A DNA stretch of 64,000 nucleotides from Fen-1298 sp963833465 (GTDB lineage Bacteria > Bacteroidota > Ignavibacteria > UBA10030): positions 558,001 to 622,000 of the forward strand of contig CAWHXW010000003.1 of the NCBI GenBank assembly GCA_963833465.1. The letters are read 5' to 3'. Each line of letters begins with the position of its first letter. Positions within the stretch are counted from its first letter, which is position 1. Under the pieces are notes generated by a model. It ran no database searches. It was not told where the DNA came from and was given only the letters and a program-made list of their open reading frames with translations. The translations under genes were made by a program, and so were the position numbers. Shown here in pieces: positions 27,927 to 36,204 of the stretch.

Positions 27927-28958
27927 ATGATAAAAATCTATAAAATTAAAAAAACTCTTGTGATATGCACTTGTCTTATTCTTTTGGGATACTCAGAATC
28001 TGTTGCGCAGTCGAAGGTAGGGACTACGGCAGCTCAATTTCTAGGTATTTCAATTGGTGCTCGAGCTTTGGGAATGGGTGGAACATCAGTAGCTTCTTCG
28101 TATGATGTCAGTTCGATTTATTATAATCCGGGTGCGTTTTCCCAGACACATGAAACACAGGTGATAGTCTCAACAACTGATTGGCTGGTTGATTCAAAAC
28201 TTCGCTGGTTGGGAGCGATGATTGATGTTGATGGGTCTAACGCTTTTGGATTTAGTATTACTCAACTCGCTTATGGCGATGAAATGGTCACAACTGAAGA
28301 TAATCCAGAAGGAACAGGAGAGCATTGGTCTGCCCAAGATATTGCTGTAGCTTTGTCGTATGCCAGAAATTTGACAGACAAATTTTCGATAGGAGGTTCT
28401 GCAAAGTATATTAGCCAGTCTATCTGGAATGAATCGGCAAGTACAATTGCCTTTGATATAGGTTTGCTTTTTGTGACTGGATTTCATGATATGCGGCTGG
28501 GTATGTCCATTGCAAATTTTGGGGGAGAGATGAAAATGGATGGAATAGATTTACGTAAGGTCATAGATATTGACCCAAGCAATGCGGGCTCCAACAAACT
28601 CAACCTCGCAGATATGGTGACGGATCCATGGCCTATACCACTTATGTTTAGAGTGGGGGTTGCGATGGATGTTGTGAAAAATGAAAATAGTACAGTCACA
28701 ATTGAATGCGACGCACTTCGTCCAAGTGATAATGTGGAAGTTGTTAATCTGGGAGCTGAAGTAACATTCTTGAATCTTATTAGCTTGCGTGCCGGGTACA
28801 AATCTCTCTTTCAAACAGAATCAGAAGAAGGATTGACACTTGGAGGCGGCTTGAAATATGCAGGATTAGGTTCTATGGGTTTGGAAGTAAATTATGCTTA
28901 TCAGCAGTTTGGTCGATTTGGTTATGTAAATACAATTGGTATCGCCGTATATTTTTAG
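27927..28958 (+). CDS. PorV/PorQ-family outer-membrane protein
   Basis: A 343-residue outer-membrane beta-barrel protein of the PorV/PorQ (UPF0164-like) family. A signal peptide ends near ESVAQ; the mature N-terminus has the family hallmark FLGISIGARALGMGGTSVASSYDVSSIYYNPG. The body has alternating beta strands and ends with aromatic NTIGIAVYF. PorV of the type IX secretion system shuttles cargo from the translocon to the attachment complex; related proteins are common in the FCB group. The frame opens with GTG at 27915, but GGAG at 27917-27920 fits the ATG at 27927, which then begins the signal peptide. Its place directly after two secreted proteins suggests a cargo-dedicated PorV (inference). 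Confidence 0.82.
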   Translation: MIKIYKIKKTLVICTCLILLGYSESVAQSKVGTTAAQFLGISIGARALGMGGTSVASSYDVSSIYYNPGAFSQTHETQVIVSTTDWLVDSKLRWLGAMIDVDGSNAFGFSITQLAYGDEMVTTEDNPEGTGEHWSAQDIAVALSYARNLTDKFSIGGSAKYISQSIWNESASTIAFDIGLLFVTGFHDMRLGMSIANFGGEMKMDGIDLRKVIDIDPSNAGSNKLNLADMVTDPWPIPLMFRVGVAMDVVKNENSTVTIECDALRPSDNVEVVNLGAEVTFLNLISLRAGYKSLFQTESEEGLTLGGGLKYAGLGSMGLEVNYAYQQFGRFGYVNTIGIAVYF

Positions 28959-29110
28959 CTCTTTGAATATAATTCATAAAAGTAAATCACTAAAATAAAT
29001 CGTTCATTAAGAAAGGGGGCACAATATTGAAATTGGTCAAGAATAGAGAAAGAAACAATAACATAAAGAAAAACATTAATATCTTTCCCAAAAAGATAGG
29101 AGAAGAAAAT

Positions 29111-31198
29111 ATGAAAATCAGGATTAACTTTTTTATACTGATAGGATTTGTGCTTATGATTTTTTCATCATCATTTGCTCAAACAATTGATACAGTTACT
29201 GTGACAATCCAGATCAATACTTCCACGATACCAGATACATTGAAAACAACATCAACCGTACAGGTTCGCGGTGACACGCCTCCGCTTGGGTGGGACAGTA
29301 CTCCCTTAACGTTTGCGGCAGATTCAACCAAAGTGTTCGCAAAAAACATTGGTGGTGATTATTGGACGGCAACGGCAAAATTTTTGCTCAAACGAGGTGA
29401 TACTGCACAAGTGCAATATAAGTTTTTTGCCAATGTGGATAATTCGATTACGGCTGCTGATAAGGGATGGGAAAATAATTTATCAGGTATAGGTAATGGT
29501 GGAAATCGGATACTTAAATTCGGTCCCTACAACGGGAATAAAGATACTACTATTCCTCTTCAATACGCAAACGGTAGAGCAATCCAAGCTCAATTTTGGA
29601 AGCCGTATGTTCCTTCGGCTGATAGTGTAGCAGTTATGTTTCGTGTTAACGTGCAGCCACTTGTGATACAGAAATACTTCGATCCTACAAAAACAAATAT
29701 TGGTGTGCGCGGAGATATGACAAATGATAACTGGGGTTCCACAATCATCCTTAAAAAGGAATCACCTGATGGAAACGCTGGTCAGACGCCATATGATGGA
29801 ACGAACTTTTATTCTGCTGTGTACAAGATCCCTCGCTCGAGAGCGGCAGGACCAATCGCATATAAATTTGTTCAATATGCTATTACAGATTTAGTGGGCG
29901 CGACGGTGACAGCGTGGGAAAGTGATCCGAATCGATCCTTCCAGTTCTATCCGACTATGGCAGATACAACACTCCATTGGGATTGGTGGAACAGAGTTGG
30001 CATACAGCCGTTTATTGGCAGAGATACTGTGCTCATGACATTTACTGCGGATCTTTCAAATGCTATAGATCAAAATGGTTTTGCATTCGGAGATACACTA
30101 GTCGTTAGAGCCGGTTACAACAATAGCGCGACCGCCGTTCGTGAGAAACGGATGGTTGAAATTGGCATTTCAACCTTGTATCAAGCTACTGATACTGAGG
30201 TTACGCAATCCAGCACACCTTTGTATTATCAGTATTATCTAGTATCTTCGGGCACTGAAATACGGGAAATATATTACAACTTCGCCGTAGGGGGAACCAC
30301 CTCTACATCTGAAGAACGTCGATTTATGGTACCGGCGAATGCAAATAGAACTGCACAAACCGTTCTTGATACACTAGATTCACAGTCGAATGAGCGTAGA
30401 ATGCCGCTGTTCCAGAACATGAACAATTTATCTCAGAATGTTTTGGTAACATGGACATGCGATGTTCGACCTGCAATTTATCATTTGAAAGCAGGTTACG
30501 CGCTGCATGCAACTAACATCACGGCGTACGAGATGAAAGATGTGGATAGTGTTATTTTAGGCGGTGTGTGGATGAATGGTCCTGCCGTAGCTGGTGCCTG
30601 GCCTGATTGGGGTTTAACTCTCCGCGGTATTGACAGTCTCAAGATGTGGGATGATGGCACGCATGGCGACGTCGTAGCTGGAGATTCCATATATACACTT
30701 CAACGCCAATATACAACATCTACTGTGATAGGCGAAGTATTCAAATTCGGCATCTATGGATGCGATAACGAAGGCGGTTATGGCAATAATCATGTTGAGA
30801 ATATCAATGATGCAAATTCGACTTGCACTATTGCATCGCAATTTGGCAGCATAGATCCTGTACAATTCGCTCAATGGAACTACACAACTCACAGCCCGAT
30901 TATAACAAGTGTTAAGCAAAATGGAAATATTCCGTTGAAATACAGTCTCAATCAGAATTATCCAAACCCCTTCAATCCGACGACTAAGATTGAGTATAGC
31001 ATCAAGGCAGCCGGCTTTGTATCATTAAAGGTGTTCAATATATTAGGTCAGGTCGTTGCTACACTGACAGAAGGAAAACAAGAAGCCGGTAATTATAGTG
31101 TTGTGTTCGATGCTTCTCGATTCTCTTCAGGTGTATATTTCTATCGGATTACTGCTGGCAATTTCGTGGCGACAAAAAAGATGATGTTATTGAAGTAA
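29111..31198 (+). CDS. Secreted modular protein with starch-binding-like repeats and T9SS sorting domain
   Basis: About 695 residues. The frame opens at a TTG at 29027, but AGGAG at 29098-29102 and the signal peptide MKIRINFFILIGFVLMIFSS both point to the ATG at 29111. The body is a chain of beta-sandwich modules: two resemble CBM20-type starch-binding domains (VQVRGDTPPLGWDSTPLTF and GVRGDMTNDNWGS), and a later one has SLKMWDDGTHGDVVAGDSIYT, a phrase also seen at the end of the GH57 protein here. The last 85 residues are a T9SS type A sorting domain: NQNYPNPFNPTTKIEYSI, VFNILGQVVATL, SSGVYFYRITAG, KKMMLLK. No catalytic motif is seen. It is probably a surface glucan-binding protein, comparable in role to SusE/SusF (inference). 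Confidence 0.82.
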   Translation: MKIRINFFILIGFVLMIFSSSFAQTIDTVTVTIQINTSTIPDTLKTTSTVQVRGDTPPLGWDSTPLTFAADSTKVFAKNIGGDYWTATAKFLLKRGDTAQVQYKFFANVDNSITAADKGWENNLSGIGNGGNRILKFGPYNGNKDTTIPLQYANGRAIQAQFWKPYVPSADSVAVMFRVNVQPLVIQKYFDPTKTNIGVRGDMTNDNWGSTIILKKESPDGNAGQTPYDGTNFYSAVYKIPRSRAAGPIAYKFVQYAITDLVGATVTAWESDPNRSFQFYPTMADTTLHWDWWNRVGIQPFIGRDTVLMTFTADLSNAIDQNGFAFGDTLVVRAGYNNSATAVREKRMVEIGISTLYQATDTEVTQSSTPLYYQYYLVSSGTEIREIYYNFAVGGTTSTSEERRFMVPANANRTAQTVLDTLDSQSNERRMPLFQNMNNLSQNVLVTWTCDVRPAIYHLKAGYALHATNITAYEMKDVDSVILGGVWMNGPAVAGAWPDWGLTLRGIDSLKMWDDGTHGDVVAGDSIYTLQRQYTTSTVIGEVFKFGIYGCDNEGGYGNNHVENINDANSTCTIASQFGSIDPVQFAQWNYTTHSPIITSVKQNGNIPLKYSLNQNYPNPFNPTTKIEYSIKAAGFVSLKVFNILGQVVATLTEGKQEAGNYSVVFDASRFSSGVYFYRITAGNFVATKKMMLLK

Positions 31199-31213
31199 CG
31201 AATATTTCAACGA

Positions 31214-31239
31214 GAAGGCGGGAATTACTTCCCGCCTTC
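31214..31239 (+). terminator. GC-rich hairpin inside the glucan locus
   Basis: A perfect 11-bp inverted repeat, GAAGGCGGGAA at 31214-31224 and TTCCCGCCTTC at 31229-31239, with a TTAC loop, followed by AATTTTAATTGTT. It begins 15 bases after the stop of the modular secreted protein and 37 bases before the isomerase gene. The U tract is interrupted, so termination may be partial and reduce transcription of the enzyme and transporter genes downstream. Confidence 0.75.
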
Positions 31240-31275
31240 AATTTTAATTGTTCCTTCCTGCGATAAACCGTTCAA

Positions 31276-33099
31276 ATGATGAAATATTCCCTGAATATAA
31301 TTGTATGTCTCTTTTGGGTCTGTGCAGCAAGATCGCAGCCATCGGAGAATCAGAATTCTTATATCGCACGAGCAGGGTCAATGTATGTATCTGAGCAGGA
31401 ATTTATAGAACGATACGAACTTCTTCCCTGGCAGTACCGAAACCGCGCAAATAATACTGAAGAATCGAAACTTGTCTTTTTGTACTCATTAGTTGCTGAG
31501 AAATTATTGGCACAGGAAGCGCTCGCACATAATATCGACCAAGATAGCATGTATTTGCAAGCGATCGAGGAAATTAAAAAAATGTTAGCACGCGATCAGC
31601 TCTATCGCGAAGAAATTAGCGAAAAAATAAAAATTTCTAAAAAAGAGATTCAAAAAGCCATCATTGATGCAAAACGCAAGCTATTTCTCTCATTTCTTTT
31701 CTTTGAAGACAGTACGGAAGCGGCATTTGTCAGAAGACAATTAAAGAATTGTGTACAATTTAATAGTTTTCAAATTGATACGACGATGGCAGTTATTCGA
31801 GATACAGCAACATTATTTTGGGGTGAAGCCGAAGCTCCCATTGAAGAAGCGGCATTTCACTTGAGAAAGGGAGAATGTTCTCCTGTTGTCAAAGCATCAA
31901 TGGGATTTTATATCTTACATGTAGATAATGATCTACCTAATTCGTTTTATGTTTCCATGCAAGCGTCAGTTCTCATTGAACAGATTAAAACAAAACTACA
32001 GCTCAGAAAGGAAAAAGCGCGGTTGGACGAATATCTTAAAGATATTCTCAGGACTAAAACTGGTTTTTCTCTTCCGCGGCCGTTTAAAATCGTTGCAAAA
32101 ACTCTTACGGACATATTGAAAGATAATTCTACAGAGTCAGAAATAATAATAGCAGATTCAATTTTGGATATTTTATCTAATCGATGTCATTTGATTCTTC
32201 AAGATTCCATGGTCGTAGTCGGTTCTTCCTTTTGGTCGGTGAAGGATGTTCTCACAAGATTGTACGGAAAGGTTTTTAAAATAGATTCAAGGCGGACAAC
32301 CGGAATCGCTGTCCAGCTGAATAATTATCTCTTTATTTTGGTAGCACAAGAGTTGCTTGCAGAAGAAGCGCTTTCCCGAAAACTCGATGAGCAGTGGTCT
32401 GTAAGCAAGGAACTTGACATGTGGCGTCAGCAGATACTCGCGAAATATGAAGAGATGAATGTACAGCAAAATGTACAGATATCTGATCAGGACGTATTTC
32501 AATATATAGCGGAAACAAATCCGGCAATGCAATATCCACAGGTTCAAATTCGAGAACTTCACACAAAGAATATTCACTCAATGGAACAAGCGCTCATTGA
32601 ACTGCGTGCAGGAGCTTCATTAGAATCCGTGATTCGTGCACGATCAAGCGATACACTTACAGCACAGAAAGGCGGACTTTCCGAAATGTTTACAATCAAC
32701 ACTCGTCCTCCTCTCGGGATGCTCGCATGGAAGATGCAAGTAGGCGAACGTCAAGGTCCTCTTAAAGTAAAAGATGAGTATATATATATTGAACTTCTTA
32801 AAAAAGAATTACCAAATCACATTAGCGATTCAGTATTTAATACTTCGATGCAAGCGGCGGCTTCAACTGCGCGTCGGCTTAAGCAAAAAAAGTCTTTAGA
32901 TATATTCATAGCAAAAAGCGCTCAACAGCGTGGATTTGATATCTATGCAGATCGATTGAAAATTCTCCAAGTATCTAATACATCGATGATGGCATATAGA
33001 ATACTTGGATTTGGTGGAAGAATGTTTGCAGCGCCTTTTGTCGCACGGCGAATTGACTGGATAGGAGTTGAGAATCCGGAAAAAATTCCATTGCCGTAA
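31276..33099 (+). CDS. Periplasmic parvulin-type peptidyl-prolyl isomerase (SurA/PpiC-like)
   Basis: A 607-residue exported protein with a short signal peptide (about residues 1-20, ending in ARSQ). It has a SurA/PpiD-like helical N-region (YVSEQEFIERYELLP, LVAEKLLAQEAL) and two parvulin-like regions: a degenerate one near residues 130-220 (LRKGECSPVVKASMGFYILHV) and a clearer one near 420-515 (IRELHTKNIHSMEQALIELRAGASLESV, AQKGGLSEMFT, VGERQGPLKVKDEYIYIEL). Proteins of this kind fold or escort outer-membrane and secreted proteins. The last 40 residues contain the unusual RILGFGGRMFAAPFVARRIDW, which I cannot assign. The location among T9SS cargo genes suggests a dedicated chaperone. Two adjacent ATGs (31276, 31279) are possible starts. 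Confidence 0.8.
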   Translation: MMKYSLNIIVCLFWVCAARSQPSENQNSYIARAGSMYVSEQEFIERYELLPWQYRNRANNTEESKLVFLYSLVAEKLLAQEALAHNIDQDSMYLQAIEEIKKMLARDQLYREEISEKIKISKKEIQKAIIDAKRKLFLSFLFFEDSTEAAFVRRQLKNCVQFNSFQIDTTMAVIRDTATLFWGEAEAPIEEAAFHLRKGECSPVVKASMGFYILHVDNDLPNSFYVSMQASVLIEQIKTKLQLRKEKARLDEYLKDILRTKTGFSLPRPFKIVAKTLTDILKDNSTESEIIIADSILDILSNRCHLILQDSMVVVGSSFWSVKDVLTRLYGKVFKIDSRRTTGIAVQLNNYLFILVAQELLAEEALSRKLDEQWSVSKELDMWRQQILAKYEEMNVQQNVQISDQDVFQYIAETNPAMQYPQVQIRELHTKNIHSMEQALIELRAGASLESVIRARSSDTLTAQKGGLSEMFTINTRPPLGMLAWKMQVGERQGPLKVKDEYIYIELLKKELPNHISDSVFNTSMQAAASTARRLKQKKSLDIFIAKSAQQRGFDIYADRLKILQVSNTSMMAYRILGFGGRMFAAPFVARRIDWIGVENPEKIPLP

Positions 33100-33125
33100 G
33101 CAGAATAATAATTAACTCTTTATTG

Positions 33126-36100
33126 ATGAGGTCTATAGTGAAAAAAGTGTTGTTATTGCTATCTGGAATTATGCAGATAATTTCCTTTGTGTATTCTCAG
33201 GACAGCGTTGATGTAACATTTCGATATAAACCTTCGAGTTCAGTTACACGAGTATTTGTTCCTGGTGAATTCAATTCTTGGGCGAATAATAGTTCGGGAA
33301 CAATATCTTCCAACAATACAAACGCTGTTATGACATTTGATAATATATCTAGTTCGTGGTATCGAACAGTTCGACTACAAGTTGGATGGAGTGGAGGCGG
33401 GATTAATGGTGCCTACCAATATAAATTCAATATTAATGGGACTAGCGATGGCTGGATAAATGATCCACTCAATCCACGAACAAATTCAGCGGATAACAAT
33501 AATTCATTTCTTTATGTGAAGGATCCCACGATCTATCAATTCATACCAAACCAAGTTTCTAGTGTTGTAAGAACAAGTACGCCGGTGATCACAGCTTATA
33601 TTTTCCCAAAAGTTGGAGCATCTTTAGATACATCTACTATCAGCATTGCTATAGATGGAACTCAATATACAAACGTCGGCGCTCATTACGATACAACATT
33701 AAAACAATTGACATTTCCGGTATCGTTACCGTTGCAAAACGGAAAGCATACAGTTCTTCTTTCTGTCAGCTCTTCGGCAGGCGGCACAAATGCTGATTCA
33801 GTCAACTTTACAACACAGGCAGGTTTTATTCAGATTACAACGCAAGGTGGATATGTCACATTTAATCCTGTACATATGATTCGGGGTGCCTTAACGGATA
33901 CGTCTATTCATAGTGTAAAAATTATTCATAATTCTAAAGATACAGCAACAATTTCCGTTTCGAACGGATTGTACAGTACCGTTGATACATTGGTCGAAGG
34001 GATAAATAGTTTCAAGGCAATTGTTGATTCGAATGGAGTTTTTGTGAGCTCCGATTCAATAACGTTCACATTGCTTGTAAATCATTCTCCGTATGCAAAA
34101 GCATCGGTGAGTTCTTTTACAGCAAGTCAAGTGACGTTGAGTGCTGCAGGGAGTATTGATCCGGATGGTAAGGCATTGACGTTTACTTGGATAGATGATT
34201 CTAAAAATCCATTATTGCTCAATGGTCAGCACGGTTCAATCGTTATAATAACGAAGCCAACAAAACCTGGTGAATATTATTTTTATTTAGCTGCATCTAA
34301 CTCTTCCGGTTTGGCTGATACAACAAGATCATATTTTATAATTAACGCCGATGGTTCATGTACGAATCCGACCATTGTCAGCAATCCGGAATGGGCAAAA
34401 CAAGCGCGCGTATATTTTCTATTTCCGAAAGCGTTCACCTCAACTGGAACAATTCCTGCAGCGGCACAGCGCCTTCAGTATATTCATGATATGGGGTTCA
34501 ACGTTATCTGGATGATGCCGGTAATGAAGAATGCTTATCCGATCGATCAGCATTACGGGCCGGGATATAATATTGTGGATTTCTATACTGTTGCACCGGA
34601 GTATGGCACAAATAACGATTTTAAAAATTTTGTTTCACAGGCGCATGCACTTGGATTAAAAGTCATTCTCGATGTAACTCCGAATCATACAAGCCGATTC
34701 CATCCGTGGTCACTCGATGCTCATTTATTTCATGAGGATTCGCAGTATTGGACATGGTACGAACATAATAACCAACCTTCCGATCAAACGAATGGGCTTG
34801 GCTCTTCACTTGATGCCGATGGATTTAATTATTACACCGGTTTCAGCGATCAATTGTTAAATTACAATTGGAGTGATATCGATGCGCGAACTGAAATGAT
34901 CAACGTGTACAAATACTGGGTCAAATATTTTGATCTTGATGGTTATCGATTCGATGTGTATTGGGGACCGCATCGACGATATGGAGAAGCATTTATGGGG
35001 GATCCGGTTCGAGAAGCTCTGAAGCATATCAAGCCGGATATTCTCCTTCTTGGCGAAGATGACGGCACAGGTGTAGGCACTCAATATATTTATTCAGATG
35101 CGGGAGGTGGCCTTGATGCGGCGTATGATTTTAAATTGTATTTCAATCAAATCGAATATTTCGGATTTTCATCGACTGCAGTTACAAATCTTGACGGTGA
35201 TATCAATAATGGAGGATACTTCCCTGGTCCAAATTCACTCTATATGAGGTTTATGGAATCGCAGGACGAAGATCGTATCACCTATCTCTATTCCAACGAC
35301 AATTCGCTTGACGCAACGACAACATTCAATCGTACGAAACCTATGGCTACCACAATATTTTCTGTGCCTGGTTTTCCGATGATCTGGAATGGACAAGAAG
35401 TAGGTTGGGGATACGGAATTTCCGGAGCAAAGGAAGACCGCGACCGCAGTACTATTGGATGGAATTTTCAGGGCGCATCGATACTTACTCCGCATTATCA
35501 ACGGCTCGCCTGGATTCGCGGCATATTCCCGGCATTTGCAACACAAAGTTATCAGCGCATTGAAACTGGAAACGGGATCGTCTATGGCATTTTGCGAATG
35601 TATCAAGATGAAAACGCCATCTCGTTATGCAATTTTGGAAATTTAAGCACTTCAGTTTCGTTAGCACTAAATGCAACCGGAACACCAAACGTACTATTAC
35701 CAGATCCTCAGGATGGAAAAATATTTTACGTGAGCGATGTGTACAACGATTCAACGTATCAAATTACATTCACAGGTGGTACGACAAATTTTTCTATGAA
35801 CATTCCTGCGTACGGTTCTGCAGTATTAATAGTGTCCGATTCAGTTAGAAAAATATCCGTACCAATAATAACTTCTGTAAAAACAAATGCTGCTGCTTCA
35901 CTGCCGACGTCATTTAAGTTGTATCAAAACTATCCGAATCCATTTAATCCGAGCACTACTATTAGATTTGATGTTCCAGAAACAAAGAGGATTACAATCA
36001 GAATTTTCAATTTGATTGGTCAACAGATTTCTGTAATTGCAAATGGTATCTATACGCCGGGTCAGCATCAAGTAAATTGGGATGGTTGCTCGCAGTATGG

Positions 36101-36185
36101 CATACCAGCAAGTTCCGGTGTATATTTTGTCCGCCTCGAGTCGGGTGCTGTAACAGATACGAAAAAAATTATGCTCATGAAATAA
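33126..36185 (+). CDS. Cell-surface GH13 alpha-amylase with CBM48-like, PKD-like and T9SS sorting domains
   Basis: About 1019 residues; TTG at 33123 opens the frame, but ATG 33126 starts the signal peptide (cleavage near FVYSQ). Domains: CBM48-like sandwich (27-125, TRVFVPGEFNSWANNSSG), beta modules, a PKD-like domain (about 325-405, SAAGSIDPDGKALTFTW), the GH13 barrel (about 415-800), a C-terminal beta domain and a T9SS domain (QNYPNPFNPSTTIRFDVP to IMLMK). GH13 regions: I DVTPNHTS, II GYRFDVYW with nucleophile Asp610, III LLGEDD with acid/base Glu644, IV MESQDEDR with Asp714. Region IV lacks the usual His before Asp. It should cut alpha-1,4-glucans outside the cell and feed the TonB receptor (inference). 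The GH57 gene follows after 19 bases. Confidence 0.92.
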   Translation: MRSIVKKVLLLLSGIMQIISFVYSQDSVDVTFRYKPSSSVTRVFVPGEFNSWANNSSGTISSNNTNAVMTFDNISSSWYRTVRLQVGWSGGGINGAYQYKFNINGTSDGWINDPLNPRTNSADNNNSFLYVKDPTIYQFIPNQVSSVVRTSTPVITAYIFPKVGASLDTSTISIAIDGTQYTNVGAHYDTTLKQLTFPVSLPLQNGKHTVLLSVSSSAGGTNADSVNFTTQAGFIQITTQGGYVTFNPVHMIRGALTDTSIHSVKIIHNSKDTATISVSNGLYSTVDTLVEGINSFKAIVDSNGVFVSSDSITFTLLVNHSPYAKASVSSFTASQVTLSAAGSIDPDGKALTFTWIDDSKNPLLLNGQHGSIVIITKPTKPGEYYFYLAASNSSGLADTTRSYFIINADGSCTNPTIVSNPEWAKQARVYFLFPKAFTSTGTIPAAAQRLQYIHDMGFNVIWMMPVMKNAYPIDQHYGPGYNIVDFYTVAPEYGTNNDFKNFVSQAHALGLKVILDVTPNHTSRFHPWSLDAHLFHEDSQYWTWYEHNNQPSDQTNGLGSSLDADGFNYYTGFSDQLLNYNWSDIDARTEMINVYKYWVKYFDLDGYRFDVYWGPHRRYGEAFMGDPVREALKHIKPDILLLGEDDGTGVGTQYIYSDAGGGLDAAYDFKLYFNQIEYFGFSSTAVTNLDGDINNGGYFPGPNSLYMRFMESQDEDRITYLYSNDNSLDATTTFNRTKPMATTIFSVPGFPMIWNGQEVGWGYGISGAKEDRDRSTIGWNFQGASILTPHYQRLAWIRGIFPAFATQSYQRIETGNGIVYGILRMYQDENAISLCNFGNLSTSVSLALNATGTPNVLLPDPQDGKIFYVSDVYNDSTYQITFTGGTTNFSMNIPAYGSAVLIVSDSVRKISVPIITSVKTNAAASLPTSFKLYQNYPNPFNPSTTIRFDVPETKRITIRIFNLIGQQISVIANGIYTPGQHQVNWDGCSQYGIPASSGVYFVRLESGAVTDTKKIMLMK

Positions 36186-36204
36186 TGAAAAGAAAAATTC
36201 TTGT

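Noticed and set aside
29027..29110. Start of the modular secreted protein at TTG 29027
   Set aside because: This would put 28 mostly charged residues before the signal peptide; the ATG at 29111 has AGGAG and begins the signal peptide directly.
21110..31198. A SusD homologue among the genes after the TonB receptor
   Set aside because: None of the three following proteins shows a lipobox with the helical TPR-rich SusD pattern; they are beta-rich, and two have T9SS-like C-termini.
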